Shown here: positions 7,911 to 18,297 of the stretch, piece by piece
Layout of the letters: each line of letters opens with the position of its first letter
Position numbering within the stretch: the stretch's first letter is position 1
From: Taklimakanibacter albus
Lineage (GTDB): Bacteria; Pseudomonadota; Alphaproteobacteria; Rhizobiales; Aestuariivirgaceae
Assembly: GCF_016595235.1 (NCBI RefSeq)
Contig: NZ_JAENHL010000008.1
Span: 1,324,624 to 1,388,623, forward strand
Length of the DNA: 64,000 bases
Direction: 5' to 3'
Notes under the pieces: model-generated
What the model saw: the letters and a program-made list of their open reading frames with translations, nothing else
What the model was told of the DNA's origin: nothing
Databases searched by the model: none
Program-made: the position numbers and the translations under genes

Positions 7911-10277
7911 ATGCAGAAGTCAGACGGCCATGGCGGCCATGCCCATCACGATCACGCGCATCATGGCCATGGCGCGGCGACACCGGCCGGCAAGGTGAAG
8001 GATCCCGTCTGCGGCATGGATGTCGATCCGGCCACCGCCAAACACACGCTCACCCATGCAGGCCAGCATTTCTATTTCTGCTCGCCCGGCTGCAAAGCGA
8101 AGTTCGAGGCTGATCCTCAACGTTATGTGGCACCCAAGGCGGAAACCAAACCCGCCGATCCGGGCGCCATCTATACCTGCCCGATGCATCCCGAGATCCG
8201 CCAGGTCGGCCCCGGCTCCTGCCCGATCTGCGGCATGGCGCTCGAGCCCGAGATCGCTACCGCCGACAGCGGGCCCAATCCCGAGCTCGCCGACATGAAG
8301 AAGCGCTTCTGGATCGGCCTCGTTCTTACCGTGCCGGTCTTCGTGCTCGAAATGGGCGCCCATCTTTTCCCGGCGCTGCTGCATGCGATCCCGCCCGGCA
8401 TCTCGAACTGGGTACAACTCGCTTTCGCGACACCGGTCGTGCTGTGGGCGGGGTATCCTTTCTTCGAACGCGGCTGGCGTTCACTCGTCACGCGCAAACT
8501 CAATATGTTCACGCTCATCGCCATGGGCACCGGCGTCGCCTGGGCTTTCAGCATCATCGCCACGCTGCTGCCCGGCCTCTTCCCCGACTCGTTGCGCAGT
8601 CACGATGGCAGCGTGCCGGTCTATTTCGAAGCCGCCGCGGTCATCACCGTGCTGGTGCTGCTCGGCCAGGTTCTGGAATTGCGCGCCCGCGACCAGACTT
8701 CGGGCGCCATCAAGGCGCTCTTAGGCCTCGCCCCCAAAACGGCGCGCCGCATCGGCGCCGATGGCGCGGAAGCGGAAGTGGCGCTCGATCTCGTCCAGGC
8801 CGGCGATGTGCTACGCGTGCGGCCCGGTGAAAAGGTGCCGGTCGACGGCGAGGTCATTGACGGACGGTCCTCGGTCGATGAATCGATGATCACCGGCGAA
8901 TCCATGCCGGTCAGCAAGACACAAGGGTCCAAGGTCACCGGCGGCACGCTCAACCAGACCGGGGCGCTGACCATGCGCGCGCTCAAAGTGGGTCGCGAGA
9001 CGATGCTGGCGCGCATCGTGCAGATGGTGTCGGAAGCGCAGCGCTCGCGCGCGCCGATCCAGCGCCTCGCCGATCAGGTGTCGGGCTGGTTCGTGCCGCT
9101 CGTCATCGCCATCGCTCTGATCGCTTTCGCCACCTGGATGCTGTGGGGGCCTGAGCCGCGCCTTGCTTACGCGCTGCTCGCCGCCGTCTCGGTGCTCATC
9201 ATCGCGTGTCCCTGTGCGCTCGGGCTCGCGACGCCGATGTCGATCATGGTGGGCGTCGGCAAGGGTGCTGAGAACGGCATCCTCATCAAGAATGCCGAGG
9301 CGCTGGAGCGGCTCGAAAAAGCCGATGCGCTGGTCGTCGACAAGACCGGCACGCTCACCGAGGGTAAGCCCAAAGTGACAAGCATCGTCGCGGCGACGGG
9401 CCATGACGAGACAGAGCTTCTGCGCCTCGCGGCCGGCGTCGAACGCGCCTCCGAACATCCGCTCGCCCATGCGATCGTCGTCGCGGCGGAAGAGAAGAAG
9501 CTCAAGCTGCCCGAGGTCAAGGATTTCGACTCGCCTACCGGCAAGGGCGCCAAGGGTGTCGTCGAGGGCAGGAAGATCACCCTCGGCAATGCCGCGTTTC
9601 TCAAATCCGAGGGCGTCGATGCGACCGCGCTGTTCACCGAAGCCGAGGCTCTGCGCCAGGACGGCGCCACCGCGATCTTCATCGGCATCGACAAGGCGGC
9701 GGCGGGTGTCATCGCCATCGCCGATCCGGTCAAGGCGACGACGCCCGATGCGCTGAAGGCGCTGCGCGAGGCCAATATCCGCATCGTGATGCTGACCGGC
9801 GACAACCGCACGACGGCGGAAGCGGTGGCGCGCCGGCTCGGCATCACCGAAGTCGAGGCCGATGTGCTGCCCGACCAGAAAGCGGCGATCGTCAAGCGCC
9901 TGCAGAGCGAAGGCCGTGTCGTCGCCATGGCGGGCGACGGCGTCAATGACGCGCCGGCGCTCGCTGCCGCCGATATCGGCATCGCCATGGGCAAAGGCAC
10001 CGATGTCGCCATCGAAAGCGCCGGTGTCACGCTGCTCCAGGGCGATCTCATGGGCATCGCCGAAGCGCGCCGGCTGTCGCGCGCCACCATGCGCAATATC
10101 CGCGAGAACCTGCTCTTCGCCTTCATCTATAATGCGGCGGGCGTTCCGGTGGCGGCAGGCGTGCTCTACCCGACCTTCGGCCTGCTCCTGTCACCGATGA
10201 TCGCCGCGGCGGCGATGGCGCTCTCCTCGGTGAGCGTGATCGGCAATGCGCTACGGCTCCGGATGATGAAGCTTTAG
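7911..10277 (+). CDS. copA: copper-translocating P1B-type ATPase
   Basis: 788 residues from the ATG at 7911. Domains in order: a His-rich tail ([15 protein letters not shown]); a YHS-type metal domain (DPVCGMDV...[10 protein letters not shown]); a heavy-metal-binding domain (YTCPMHPE...[10 protein letters not shown]); then the P-type core. The core shows TGES (MITGESMP), the intramembrane CPC pair (Cys433, Cys435 in [13 protein letters not shown]), the phosphorylated Asp477 (DKTGTLTEG), SEHPLA, and [13 protein letters not shown] with these N-terminal modules means Cu(I)/Ag(I) export from the cytosol. It lacks the classical CxxC ferredoxin-like HMA domain. Divergent from and controlled by CsoR. 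Its stop overlaps the stop of the convergent PfkB gene by 2 bases. Confidence 0.93.
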   Translation: MQKSDGHGGHAHHDHAHHGHGAATPAGKVKDPVCGMDVDPATAKHTLTHAGQHFYFCSPGCKAKFEADPQRYVAPKAETKPADPGAIYTCPMHPEIRQVGPGSCPICGMALEPEIATADSGPNPELADMKKRFWIGLVLTVPVFVLEMGAHLFPALLHAIPPGISNWVQLAFATPVVLWAGYPFFERGWRSLVTRKLNMFTLIAMGTGVAWAFSIIATLLPGLFPDSLRSHDGSVPVYFEAAAVITVLVLLGQVLELRARDQTSGAIKALLGLAPKTARRIGADGAEAEVALDLVQAGDVLRVRPGEKVPVDGEVIDGRSSVDESMITGESMPVSKTQGSKVTGGTLNQTGALTMRALKVGRETMLARIVQMVSEAQRSRAPIQRLADQVSGWFVPLVIAIALIAFATWMLWGPEPRLAYALLAAVSVLIIACPCALGLATPMSIMVGVGKGAENGILIKNAEALERLEKADALVVDKTGTLTEGKPKVTSIVAATGHDETELLRLAAGVERASEHPLAHAIVVAAEEKKLKLPEVKDFDSPTGKGAKGVVEGRKITLGNAAFLKSEGVDATALFTEAEALRQDGATAIFIGIDKAAAGVIAIADPVKATTPDALKALREANIRIVMLTGDNRTTAEAVARRLGITEVEADVLPDQKAAIVKRLQSEGRVVAMAGDGVNDAPALAAADIGIAMGKGTDVAIESAGVTLLQGDLMGIAEARRLSRATMRNIRENLLFAFIYNAAGVPVAAGVLYPTFGLLLSPMIAAAAMALSSVSVIGNALRLRMMKL

Positions 10278-11224
10278 GCCTTAACCCTCGTCGGCGTGCG
10301 TGTCATGAATTCCATCGTGTGCTCGAAGGAGGTGACGCCGGCCTGGGAACCGAGGCCCGTCGCATTGAGCGCCGATGTCGCCTGAGCGAAACGCACCGTG
10401 GTTTCGGGATCGAAGCCGCGCACCAGGCCGACGGCGAAGCCGGCATTGAAGGCATCGCCGCAGCCGCAGGTGCATTTGACCTTCACATCGAAGGCCGGAA
10501 TCTGGAAATGCCGGCCCTCAGCATCGTGGTAATAGGCGCCGTCGGCGCCGAGCGTGAAGACGCAGGCCTTGACGCCAAGACCGATGAAATGCTTCGCATT
10601 GTCGGCAAGGCCCGACAGGCCGGTGAGCGCGCCCGCCTCCTCGATCGAGGGCATGAAATAGTCGACATGCGGCAGCACCTGCGCCACCGCCGGCAGATCG
10701 GCCGGCGAGCTGGCGAAAACATCGAGCGTCGTGGTGGCGCCATGCGCCTTGGCTGCCTGCATCAATTCGGCATTGCGGCCCTTGTCCATCCGGTCCATCA
10801 GGCCGATGCCGCCAATATGGACGACGCGGGCATCGATCACCTGCTTCAGCAGCGTGTCGTCGACGAAGAAATCACCGGTTGCGCCCTTCATATGGAGCGC
10901 CGGGCGCGTGCCGTCGACGCGCGTCGTCACGATCGAGGACGAAGTGCGCGATCCGGCGAGGCGCTGCATGGCGGAGGTGTCGACGGAAAAACTCTTCAGG
11001 CGCTGAAACACCCAATCGCCCATGAGATCGGGGCCGACGCCGCCCACCGCCAGAACCTTGAGGCCCATCTTGGCGGCGGCGATCGCCGCCGTGCCGGCGG
11101 CGCCTGAAACCGCGAGCGTCAATTCATCGATGAAATTGGTGCCGCCGCCGTCCGGCACCGCCGTGAAGGGCCAGCCCAGACAATCGAAAGTATAGAAGCC
11201 GATCGATGAATAGTCGTATCTCAT
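10274..11224 (-). CDS. PfkB/ribokinase-family sugar or polyol kinase (last gene of cluster 1 operon)
   Basis: 316 residues. The PfkB fold is seen in the N-terminal GG motif region ([34 protein letters not shown]) and the C-terminal catalytic signature [17 protein letters not shown], with the anion-hole GCGD and the base Asp. It transfers the ATP phosphate to a hydroxyl of a small sugar or polyol in the cytosol. The gene starts 50 bp after the E2 stop, so it closes the DRL-E1alpha-E1beta-E2-kinase operon. In that context a C5 polyol or 1-deoxyketose substrate is my inference. Specificity in this family is not predictable from sequence. The stop overlaps the convergent copA stop. Confidence 0.85.
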   Translation of the reverse strand: MRYDYSSIGFYTFDCLGWPFTAVPDGGGTNFIDELTLAVSGAAGTAAIAAAKMGLKVLAVGGVGPDLMGDWVFQRLKSFSVDTSAMQRLAGSRTSSSIVTTRVDGTRPALHMKGATGDFFVDDTLLKQVIDARVVHIGGIGLMDRMDKGRNAELMQAAKAHGATTTLDVFASSPADLPAVAQVLPHVDYFMPSIEEAGALTGLSGLADNAKHFIGLGVKACVFTLGADGAYYHDAEGRHFQIPAFDVKVKCTCGCGDAFNAGFAVGLVRGFDPETTVRFAQATSALNATGLGSQAGVTSFEHTMEFMTRTPTRVKA

Positions 11225-11274
11225 GCCTTGGGTTCCCTGCCCTCGCCGTAAGAGGTGACAGCCTATTCAATATC

Positions 11275-12522
11275 TCACGCCAGCATCAAGGCCGGTTCTT
11301 CGATGAATGTCCGGAAAGCGGCGAGGAGCTCGGCGCCGAGCGCGCCATCGACGGCGCGATGGTCGCAGGACAAGGTGCAGGTCATCTGAGTTCGCAATTC
11401 GATGCGACCCTCATATTTCGCCGGACGTTCGATGCCGGCGCCGACGGCGAGGATGGTCGCATGCGGCGGGTTGATGATCGCCGCGAACTCTTCGATGCCA
11501 TACATGCCGAGATTGGAAACCGCAGTCGTGCCGCCCTGATATTCGGACGGCGTCAGCCGGCGGGCGCGCGCTCTGGCGGCCAGCTCCTTCATCTCGAGCG
11601 AGATGACGGAGAGGGATTTCGTCTCGGCGGCGCGGATCACCGGCGTGAACAGCCCGCCTTCGACGGCGACCGCGACACCCACATCGCTGGCGCGGTGCTT
11701 CAGGATGCCGGCATCGGTCCAGGTGACATTGGCGTTGGGCACGCGCTGCAAGGCCAGCGCCAGCGCCTTGATGACGAAGTCGTTGATCGACAGCTTCCAG
11801 GCCGGCTGCTTGTCGGAATTGCGCGGCGCGCTGTCATTAAGCTTTTCGCGGATATGCAGGAGCTCGCCCAGGTCGCAGGTGAGCGACAGATAGAAATGCG
11901 GCACCGTCTGCTTCGACTGCACCAGCCTCTCGGCGATGATGCGACGCATGCCGCTGATAGGTTCGATGTCGTAGCTGCCCGACTGATAGAGGCTGGTGAC
12001 CTCCGGCGCAGCGGGCCGCAGCTCCGCTTGCGGCGGCGGCGGCACGGCACGGAAGTTCTTCACGTCCTCGGCCTGGATGCGGCCACGCGGACCGCTGCCG
12101 GCGATCTCCGGCAGCTTCAGGCCGCGTTCACGCGCGAGGCGGCGCGCCAGCGGCGTGGCGCGCGGCAGGCCCGATTGCGGCATCGGCGTCGTATCGATCA
12201 CCGGGGCGACAGGTGCGGCTTGGATACTCTGCGCGGCCGGCGCGAGCTTCACCGGAGCCGGCGCTAGTGTCTGGGCGGTCTCGCCTTCCCCATAAATGAA
12301 GGCGACCGGCGTTCCGACCGGAATATCGACACCCTCGCTTGCGGAGATGTTGCGGATCACGCCGGAGCCCGGTGATTCCACTTCCATCGCCGCCTTGTCG
12401 GTCTCGATCTCGAAGATCGGCGCGCCCTTGGCGACGGTCGCGCCTTCGGTGACATACCACTTGCTGATTTTGCCAGTGGCCATGTCCATATCGACACGCG
12501 GCAGGATGACCTCGATGGGCAT
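11275..12522 (-). CDS. dihydrolipoamide acyltransferase E2 of acetoin/2-oxo-acid dehydrogenase type
   Basis: 415 residues. A lipoyl domain (residues 1-76) carries the lipoylated Lys43 in [11 protein letters not shown] Pro/Ala-rich linker follows, then a peripheral-subunit-binding domain ([29 protein letters not shown]). The catalytic CAT domain ends with the active-site motif [12 protein letters not shown]. It carries the acyl group from the E1-bound thiamine adduct to CoA. The gene starts 3 bp after the E1beta stop. No E3 (lipoamide dehydrogenase) gene is present, so a shared genomic E3 must be used. Contrast the E2 of cluster 2, which has a hydrolase fold in place of CAT. Confidence 0.92.
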   Translation of the reverse strand: MPIEVILPRVDMDMATGKISKWYVTEGATVAKGAPIFEIETDKAAMEVESPGSGVIRNISASEGVDIPVGTPVAFIYGEGETAQTLAPAPVKLAPAAQSIQAAPVAPVIDTTPMPQSGLPRATPLARRLARERGLKLPEIAGSGPRGRIQAEDVKNFRAVPPPPQAELRPAAPEVTSLYQSGSYDIEPISGMRRIIAERLVQSKQTVPHFYLSLTCDLGELLHIREKLNDSAPRNSDKQPAWKLSINDFVIKALALALQRVPNANVTWTDAGILKHRASDVGVAVAVEGGLFTPVIRAAETKSLSVISLEMKELAARARARRLTPSEYQGGTTAVSNLGMYGIEEFAAIINPPHATILAVGAGIERPAKYEGRIELRTQMTCTLSCDHRAVDGALGAELLAAFRTFIEEPALMLA

Positions 12523-12525
12523 GAT

Positions 12526-13518
12526 TCAGATCCGGCCCGTCACGAGGCGGCGCACAGATGCGATGATGCCGTCGGTCTGTGGCACGGCCGCTTTTTCGAG
12601 CACCGGATTATAGGGGATCGGCGCTTCGGCGCCGCCCAGACGCAGGATCGGCGCATCGAGATAATCGAAGGCCTCGCTCTCGGCGATCATGGCGCTGATC
12701 TCGGCGCCGATACCGAGCGTCTTGACGCCTTCATAGACGCAGGCGAGACGGGTCGTCTTCTTCACGCTTTCGATGATCGTCTGGGTGTCGAGCGGGCGCA
12801 GCGTGCGCAGGTCGATGACCTCGACATCGATGCCTTCGCCGCTCAGGATCTCGGCCGCCTCGAGGGCGCGATGCACCATGATGGCGGTGGCGACGATGGT
12901 GACGTGGCGGCCCTCGCGCCGAACGAGCGCCTTGCCGATCGGAACGCGATAGGCTTCCTCGGGAACCTCGCCCTTCATCTTGTAGAGAAGCTTGTGCTCG
13001 AAGACCATCACCGGATCGGGATCGTCGATCGCCGACAGCAGCAGGCCCTTGGCGTCATGCGGCGTTGCCGGCTGCACCACCTTGAGGCCCGGCACATGGG
13101 CGAACCAGGCATCGAGCGACTGGCTGTGCTGGGCGGCGGCCCCAGTGCCGGAGCCCGCCGGGAAACGCATCACCAGCGGCACCGAAACCTTGCCGCCAAG
13201 CATGAAGCGGATCTTGGCCGCCTGGTTGACGATCTGCTCCATCGCCAGCGTGGCGAAATCGGAGAACTGGAATTCAAAGACCGGCTTCGAGCCGGCGAGC
13301 GCCGCACCGACGGCGACACCGGCGGCGCCCAGTTCGGCGATCGGCGTGTCCATGACACGATCCTCGCCGAAGCGATGGACGAGATCGCCCGTCACCTGGA
13401 AGGCGCCGCCATAGACGCCGATATCCTCACCCATGAGGAAGACGCGCTCATCGGCCTCCATGGCCTGGGCGAGCGCCTCGCGCACTGCTTCGGCATAACT
13501 CAACTCACGCGCCGACAT
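12526..13518 (-). CDS. E1 beta subunit, acetoin-dehydrogenase type
   Basis: 330 residues, the transketolase-like pyrimidine and C-terminal domains of a heterotetrameric thiamine-diphosphate E1. Seen: [16 protein letters not shown] (with the conserved Glu that activates ThDP), DTPIAELG, and [31 protein letters not shown]. The sequence resembles AcoB as much as PdhB, which cannot be separated by eye. The start codon overlaps the E1alpha stop as TGATG, so translation is coupled. Confidence 0.9.
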   Translation of the reverse strand: MSARELSYAEAVREALAQAMEADERVFLMGEDIGVYGGAFQVTGDLVHRFGEDRVMDTPIAELGAAGVAVGAALAGSKPVFEFQFSDFATLAMEQIVNQAAKIRFMLGGKVSVPLVMRFPAGSGTGAAAQHSQSLDAWFAHVPGLKVVQPATPHDAKGLLLSAIDDPDPVMVFEHKLLYKMKGEVPEEAYRVPIGKALVRREGRHVTIVATAIMVHRALEAAEILSGEGIDVEVIDLRTLRPLDTQTIIESVKKTTRLACVYEGVKTLGIGAEISAMIAESEAFDYLDAPILRLGGAEAPIPYNPVLEKAAVPQTDGIIASVRRLVTGRI

Positions 13519-14543
13519 CAGGCCGCTCCCTTGGTATAGACATCGCGCATCAGATCGGCCGGCAGCGGATCGGTGCCGCCCTTGGCGAATTCGACCGCCG
13601 CGGCGATCTCCACCTCGGCGGCGACACGGATCGCCTCCGCCTCGTCCTTGCGCAAGATTCCGAAGGCCTCGAGATTGGCCTCGAAATGGCCGATCGGGTC
13701 ACGCGCCTTCCACTCCTCGATCTCTTCCTTGGTGCGGTAGCGGTTACGGTCGCTCTTCGAATGGCCGCGAATGCGATAAGTCTTGGTTTCGATCAACGAG
13801 GGGCCATCGCCGTTCCGGGCGCGCGCCGTCGCCCGCATGACGGCTTCGGAGACATCCTCGATGCGGTTGCCGTCGACGATCTCGCCCGGCATGTTGTAGG
13901 CAGGCGCCCGGTCGGCGACATTGCGGACCGCCATCGAGCGTTCGGTCGATACCGACATGCCGTATTTGTTGTTCTCGCAGATGAAGAGGACCGGCAGCTT
14001 CCAGATCGCCGCCATATTGAGCGCCTCATGGAAGGCGCCTTCGTTGGAGGCGCCGTCGCCGAAGAAACACACCGCGACGTCGTCGCGCTTCTGCTTGCGG
14101 ATGGCGAGCGCCGCGCCGACCGCGATGGGCAGGCCGCCACCGACAATGCCATTGGCGCCGAGATTGCCGCTTTCGACATCGGCGATATGCATCGAGCCGC
14201 CGCGGCCGCGGCAATAGCCCTCCTCCTTGCCGAAGAACTCGGCGAACATCAGCTTAGGGTCGGCGCCCTTGGCGATGCAGTGGCCGTGGCCGCGATGGGT
14301 GGAGGTGATGTAATCGGTCTTGCGCAGATCCATGCAGGAGCCGACGGCGCTGGCTTCCTGACCGATCGAGAGATGCATGGTGCCGTGGATGAGGCCGCGC
14401 GTATAAGCCTCTTCAGCGCCTTCCTCGAAACGGCGGATCAGATACATGCGGCGCAGTGCATCGCGGAGCGCCGTGGTGTCGAAATGCCGATAGAAATCGC
14501 GGAGATTCGAAACCGCGACGGTTTCCTGGGTCACCTGGGTCAT
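13518..14543 (-). CDS. E1 alpha subunit, acetoin-dehydrogenase type
   Basis: 341 residues from the ATG at 14543, which overlaps the upstream DRL stop as ATGA. The ThDP-binding motif is [26 protein letters not shown]...NN. The [25 protein letters not shown] segment is the pattern typical of AcoA-like E1alpha proteins. Acetoin-type E1 cleaves alpha-hydroxyketones, passing a C2 (hydroxyethyl) unit to lipoate and releasing an aldehyde. Its position next to a DRL-type reductoisomerase suggests the hydroxyketone is DXP-like (inference). It could also be a pyruvate or branched-chain E1. Confidence 0.9.
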   Translation of the reverse strand: MTQVTQETVAVSNLRDFYRHFDTTALRDALRRMYLIRRFEEGAEEAYTRGLIHGTMHLSIGQEASAVGSCMDLRKTDYITSTHRGHGHCIAKGADPKLMFAEFFGKEEGYCRGRGGSMHIADVESGNLGANGIVGGGLPIAVGAALAIRKQKRDDVAVCFFGDGASNEGAFHEALNMAAIWKLPVLFICENNKYGMSVSTERSMAVRNVADRAPAYNMPGEIVDGNRIEDVSEAVMRATARARNGDGPSLIETKTYRIRGHSKSDRNRYRTKEEIEEWKARDPIGHFEANLEAFGILRKDEAEAIRVAAEVEIAAAVEFAKGGTDPLPADLMRDVYTKGAA

Positions 14544-15889
14544 GCGGAGGCCTTTGCCAGAAGCTCGTCCTGTCGGCGGCGCAGGCCTACGATGCGCGAG
14601 CTCTGATCGAGCGCGACATTGTCGGCGGTGAGCAATTCGCCTTTGCGGATGGGCCTGGTGACCTTGCCCTGCTCGAGAAGGCCGCAAGGGACGGCCTTTG
14701 CCTCCGCCGCGCCCTCATAGGTCATGATCCAGGCGCGATAGGTATATTCGCCGATCGCGTCGAGCGCGTCGCCGGGTTTCAAATCTTTCTTGGCGACGGC
14801 GCAGACTTCCGCCGCCGGCCGGTCGAGCGGCTGCATGTCGGCGGTGCCGTAGAGCACGGCGCGGGCGCAGGACAGCGGCACTTCGAGACTCGTCAGATGA
14901 TAGGGCCGATAGAACGTGTAGTAAGGTCCGGCACCGAGCTTCAGATCATGCATGCGCTCCCGCAAGCGCGGATGCGCCATCTCGGCGATGACGAAGACGC
15001 CGGGGGCGACACCTTTGCCGATCGAATAATCGACGACGCCTTTGCGTGACAGCAGGCCGCCATCGACCTTGGGACACAGCACTTTTTCGAGCTCCGGCAA
15101 GGTCGCCTGCGGGCCATGCATGCCGGGGCAGTCGGGCACGAGACCGGTCGCATTGGCGATCGCCGCCATCTCGACCATGGTCTTCGAGCCATCGACGAAC
15201 TCGACCAGCATGCGCGGGTTCATGTTGCGCCGGCGGGCTTCGTCCATATAGGCGTCGGGCGTCGCGTCGATATTGAGCGGGTTGTTCTTGCCCTTGCCGG
15301 CGGCGACGATCGGATAGCCGAGGCTCGACACGAAATTGATGAGCTCCATGCAGGAGCTCGGCTCATCACCGGCGCCCAGCGTATAAACGACGCCGAGCCG
15401 TTTCGCCTCGCGCTGCAGATAGGCGCCGATGGTGACGTCGGCCTCGACATTCATCATCACCAGATGCTTGCCATGCTCCATCGCGGTGAGGCCGATCTCG
15501 GCGCCGACCGCCGGGCGCCCGGTCGCGTCGATGACGACATCGATCGCATCGCTGGTGCAAACCGCCTGTGCATCCTCGGTGATCGCGGTCAGGCCCTGCT
15601 TCAGGGCGGCGTCGAAAGCGGGCTTGCCGGAAGCGACGACATGGCTGCCAGCCGGCCGGCCGGCAATGGCGAGCGCGCGCTCGGCGGCCTTGATGTTGAT
15701 CTCGGCAATGGCGGCAACCGTGATGCCCGCCATCTGGTCGCATTGGGTGACGATGTCGGTTCCCATCTCACCGGAGCCGATGAGGCCGACCCGGATCGGA
15801 CGGCCCTGCGCCGCCTGCCGGCGCGCGAGATCGGCGGCGAGCGCGCCGGAAAAGCTGCTGCCTGGCAATTGACGGGCTGCGACAGCCAT
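14540..15889 (-). CDS. DRL-type oxidoreductase (DXP reductoisomerase-like / homoserine-dehydrogenase-like with SAF domain)
   Basis: 449 residues from the ATG at 15889, preceded by GGGAGG; a TTG at 15955 overlaps the -35 box and is rejected. Rossmann NAD(P) site GLIGSGEMG (about residues 35-43). The middle shows TLGAGDEPSS, AAGKGKNNP and CPGMHGP. The C-terminal about 100 residues form a SAF domain (KDLKPGDALDAIGEYTYR...RKGELLTADNVAL). This is the COG4091 layout, usually labelled homoserine dehydrogenase-like. One member, DRL of Brucella, was shown to convert 1-deoxy-xylulose 5-phosphate to 2-C-methyl-erythritol 4-phosphate, but other members are of unknown substrate. It is first in an operon with E1alpha, E1beta, E2 and a kinase, so a catabolic role in the reverse direction is my inference. 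Confidence 0.75.
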   Translation of the reverse strand: MAVAARQLPGSSFSGALAADLARRQAAQGRPIRVGLIGSGEMGTDIVTQCDQMAGITVAAIAEINIKAAERALAIAGRPAGSHVVASGKPAFDAALKQGLTAITEDAQAVCTSDAIDVVIDATGRPAVGAEIGLTAMEHGKHLVMMNVEADVTIGAYLQREAKRLGVVYTLGAGDEPSSCMELINFVSSLGYPIVAAGKGKNNPLNIDATPDAYMDEARRRNMNPRMLVEFVDGSKTMVEMAAIANATGLVPDCPGMHGPQATLPELEKVLCPKVDGGLLSRKGVVDYSIGKGVAPGVFVIAEMAHPRLRERMHDLKLGAGPYYTFYRPYHLTSLEVPLSCARAVLYGTADMQPLDRPAAEVCAVAKKDLKPGDALDAIGEYTYRAWIMTYEGAAEAKAVPCGLLEQGKVTRPIRKGELLTADNVALDQSSRIVGLRRRQDELLAKASA

Positions 15890-15927
15890 TCTGCCTCCCA
15901 CTGCATTCTGGTTATTGGATGGGAGAA

Positions 15928-15955
15928 TAGATACTTTTATGCTCTCTATTGTCAA
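15928..15955 (-). promoter_or_regulatory. promoter of the DRL-E1-E2-kinase operon
   Basis: On the minus strand a consensus TTGACA (15955-15950) is separated by 16 bp from TATCTA (15933-15928). The predicted start near 15921 gives a leader of about 30 nt. Confidence 0.6.
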
Positions 15956-15970
15956 TATGTAATACGATTT

Positions 15971-15985
15971 TGCTGCTTTGCGGCA
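15971..15985. promoter_or_regulatory. shared operator motif, copy A (DRL/ABC-ATPase divergent region)
   Basis: TGCTGCTTTGCGGCA is an imperfect palindrome that matches 14 of 15 bases of a motif at 21996-22010, in front of the binding-protein and SorC regulator genes. It is just upstream of the DRL -35 box and in the divergent ABC ATPase upstream region. Probable target of the SorC-family regulator (inference). Confidence 0.55.
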
Positions 15986-16160
15986 GGGAAATTGTGCAGA
16001 GCAGTATAAGATTTCTCAAGAAACCCGCTGTTTAATGGCTCTACTGCCCAAAACTGAATATGGAACATATGTATCCACAACTCTGAACTGTTGCATTTTC
16101 AGGATGACCGTATAGTGTTTGCTTCCATAAAAGTGCCGGGGAAGCAGATGCAGGGACGCC

Positions 16161-17210
16161 ATGGCTGAGATCAAATTGCGCGGAGTGTCGAAGTCCTGGG
16201 GCGATTTCATCGGCGTGGACAACATCGATCTCGACATCAGGGACAAGGAATTCATGGTCTTCCTCGGTCCCTCGGGCTGCGGCAAGACGACGACCATGCG
16301 GATGATCGCCGGCCTCGAGGATCCGACCGGCGGCGACATCAGCATCGACGGCGAGAGCATGACCGATGTCGACGCCCGCGACCGCGACGTCGCGATGGTG
16401 TTCCAGAGCTATGCGCTCTATCCGAACATGTCGATCTACGAGAATATCCGCTTTCCCCTGAAGATGCGCGGTATCCCCGCCGGCGATCACGACCGGCTGG
16501 TGCGCCAGGCGGCGGACATGGTCGAGCTCGGCCAATATCTCGACCGCAAGCCGCGCGCGCTATCGGGCGGCCAGCGCCAGCGCGCCGCGCTCGCCCGCGC
16601 CATCGTGCGCCAGCCGCAGGTCTTCCTGATGGACGAGCCGCTCTCCAATCTCGACGCCAAGCTGCGCCTCACCATGCGGGCCCAGCTCAAGCATATCCAA
16701 AGGCAGCTCGAGACGACGACCGTCTATGTGACGCATGACCAGATCGAGGCGATGACGCTCGCCGACCGCATCGCAGTGATGAACAAAGGCAAGATCCAGC
16801 AGCTCGGCACGCCGGACGAGGTCTACAACAATCCGAACCACCTGTTCGTCGCCGGCTTCATCGGCTCGCCGCCGATGAATCTCATTCCGGGGGCGCTTGA
16901 GAACGGCGATTTCGTCGGACCCGACACACGCGTGAAGGGTGCGGGCCAAGGCAGCCGCGCCAATGTGGTCCTCGGCGTCAGGCCGGAAGACATGGAGATC
17001 GTCCCCACCCAGGACGGCCATCTCATCTCGAAGCTCTATTCGCTCGAGCCGACCGGCGATGTCACCCTGGTGACGGCCTGGGCCGGCGAGCAGCTCGTCG
17101 TCGCCAAAGGCTCACGTGTTTTCCGGCAAGAGGTCGACACACCGATCGCCTTCAAATTCGCACCGGGGCGTGTCTTCCTGTTCGATGGAGAGAGCGGGAA
17201 CAGGATCTGA
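16161..17210 (+). CDS. sugar ABC transporter ATP-binding protein (UgpC/MalK type)
   Basis: 349 residues. Walker A GPSGCGKTT, Q-loop, signature LSGGQRQRAALARA, Walker B VFLMDEPLSNLDA, H-loop VYVTHDQ, then the C-terminal TOBE/OB regulatory domain typical of MalK-like ATPases of sugar and polyol importers. It powers import at the cytoplasmic face of the membrane. It is divergent from the DRL operon across 271 bp and convergent with the operon that encodes the permeases and binding protein, so the transporter is split over two transcription units. Motif copy A at 15971-15985 and copy B at 21996-22010 could unite them. Confidence 0.92.
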   Translation: MAEIKLRGVSKSWGDFIGVDNIDLDIRDKEFMVFLGPSGCGKTTTMRMIAGLEDPTGGDISIDGESMTDVDARDRDVAMVFQSYALYPNMSIYENIRFPLKMRGIPAGDHDRLVRQAADMVELGQYLDRKPRALSGGQRQRAALARAIVRQPQVFLMDEPLSNLDAKLRLTMRAQLKHIQRQLETTTVYVTHDQIEAMTLADRIAVMNKGKIQQLGTPDEVYNNPNHLFVAGFIGSPPMNLIPGALENGDFVGPDTRVKGAGQGSRANVVLGVRPEDMEIVPTQDGHLISKLYSLEPTGDVTLVTAWAGEQLVVAKGSRVFRQEVDTPIAFKFAPGRVFLFDGESGNRI

Positions 17211-17222
17211 GTATCCGGCAGC

Positions 17223-17453
17223 TCACTTACCGCGGGTGAGCGCCATGATAGCGTCAGTCGATAGGCCCTTGCCGGCGTGGCCACGCAGTTTAGCGAAACG
17301 ACCGATTTGCCGCTCGCGCCGAGCCTTCGCCAATACGACAGACCCATTTGCGGCTACGCCAAAATCGATCCTGTCGCCCGGAACGATGCCCAAGCGTTCG
17401 CGCATCGACTTTGGAATTGTGACCCGTCCCTTGGCGTCTACGGTCGCGCTCAT
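17223..17453 (-). CDS. AbrB/SpoVT (MazE-like) DNA-binding protein
   Basis: 76 residues from the ATG at 17453; a TTG start at 17465 overlapping the upstream stop is also possible. The swapped-hairpin AbrB motif is clear: MSATVDAKGRVTIPKSMRERLGIVPGDRIDFGV. Such proteins are transition-state regulators or antitoxins. No PIN or MazF toxin is adjacent: the gene upstream (17462-18289) is not a PIN protein. It is last in the binding-protein/permease operon, 8 bp after its neighbour. Confidence 0.8.
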   Translation of the reverse strand: MSATVDAKGRVTIPKSMRERLGIVPGDRIDFGVAANGSVVLAKARRERQIGRFAKLRGHAGKGLSTDAIMALTRGK

Positions 17454-17461
17454 GACAAGCG

Positions 17462-18289
17462 TCAATACATTCCGCGGATTTCGGTGAGCTCGGCGGCGAG
17501 GCCGGCGATGTCGCGCTTGGCGACGAGGCTGGCGATCGCGGGCAGGCGCGGCGCGATCAGGGCGCCGACAATGGCGAAGAACTGATCCTCGTCGAGCTCC
17601 TCGGCGGGCTTGCCCTGCTCGGCGAACAGGAGCGCCACGCAGGCGATGGCATAGACGGTGAGATTCTGGTCGTCGCCCCTGGCGATGACGGAAGCGTCTC
17701 GCGGTTTGCCGGAGCGGGCGATCGGCGCCACATCGACGAGCGCCATGATGGCATGGGCGAGGAAATCGGGCTCCGAACCGTTTAAGCCAGCGCCGATATC
17801 GGCGAGCAAGGTGCGGCGCGCCGCATCGACGCGATGCTCGAGCACAAGGAAAGGCGGCGTGCGGTAACGCCTGAGGATGTGAATGGTGGCGCGATAAAAG
17901 TAGGCATTGAACAGCGGATTGACGAGGAAGCTGTCGGCGCGGATGGCGGCCGCCACCTCATTCATGATGCCATGGGTGAAGGGCGACGGCAGCTTGCGCC
18001 ATTCCGGCGCGAAAAGCGTGATCGACAGATTGACCGACCAGGTGGTCAGCCGGTCGGCAATGCGCGCCAGCCGCGACACCAAGGCCGTCAGAAAATAACC
18101 GCCGGGCCGCATTTCTACCGGTGGACGGGCAGGCCCGGCAGGCGTCTGTTCGGCGGGATGGCCCCAATATTCGGCGCCGGACAGCACCCGCATGAAGAAT
18201 TGCGCCGTGCGCAGGCTGTCACGTGCCCCAGCGGCAGCGCAGACGGCATGCGAGGCAAGGGTGTCCTGATGGCGCGAAGCAGTTGTCAT
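17462..18289 (-). CDS. protein of unknown function in the cluster 1 ABC transporter operon
   Basis: 275 residues, with no family I recognise. The protein looks cytosolic and mostly helical, with long amphipathic stretches (AQFFMRVLSGAEYWGH, ALVSRLARIADRLTTWSVNLSITLFAPEW, DEDQFFAIVGALIAPRLPAIASL), and no signal peptide or clear membrane segment. It starts 8 bp after the inner-membrane permease stop and ends next to the AbrB-like gene, so it is co-transcribed with the transporter. A role in transport control or in handling the imported compound is possible but not shown. Confidence 0.65.
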   Translation of the reverse strand: MTTASRHQDTLASHAVCAAAGARDSLRTAQFFMRVLSGAEYWGHPAEQTPAGPARPPVEMRPGGYFLTALVSRLARIADRLTTWSVNLSITLFAPEWRKLPSPFTHGIMNEVAAAIRADSFLVNPLFNAYFYRATIHILRRYRTPPFLVLEHRVDAARRTLLADIGAGLNGSEPDFLAHAIMALVDVAPIARSGKPRDASVIARGDDQNLTVYAIACVALLFAEQGKPAEELDEDQFFAIVGALIAPRLPAIASLVAKRDIAGLAAELTEIRGMY

Positions 18290-18297
18290 AGGCCCAT

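Noticed and set aside
9167-10126. 319-codon minus-strand open frame
   Set aside because: Ser/Ala-rich translation antisense to the copper ATPase catalytic core.
14543-14687. Extended N-terminus of E1alpha
   Set aside because: Lies over the DRL C-terminus; the ATG at 14543 overlaps the DRL stop as ATGA and starts the conserved domain at the right place.
15116-16009. Plus-strand frame opposite the DRL gene
   Set aside because: Shadow frame; composition typical of antisense in high-GC DNA.
17223-18289. AbrB-like protein and its neighbour as a toxin-antitoxin pair
   Set aside because: The neighbour (275 residues) has none of the PIN or MazF features and is in the same operon as the transporter, upstream of the AbrB gene.
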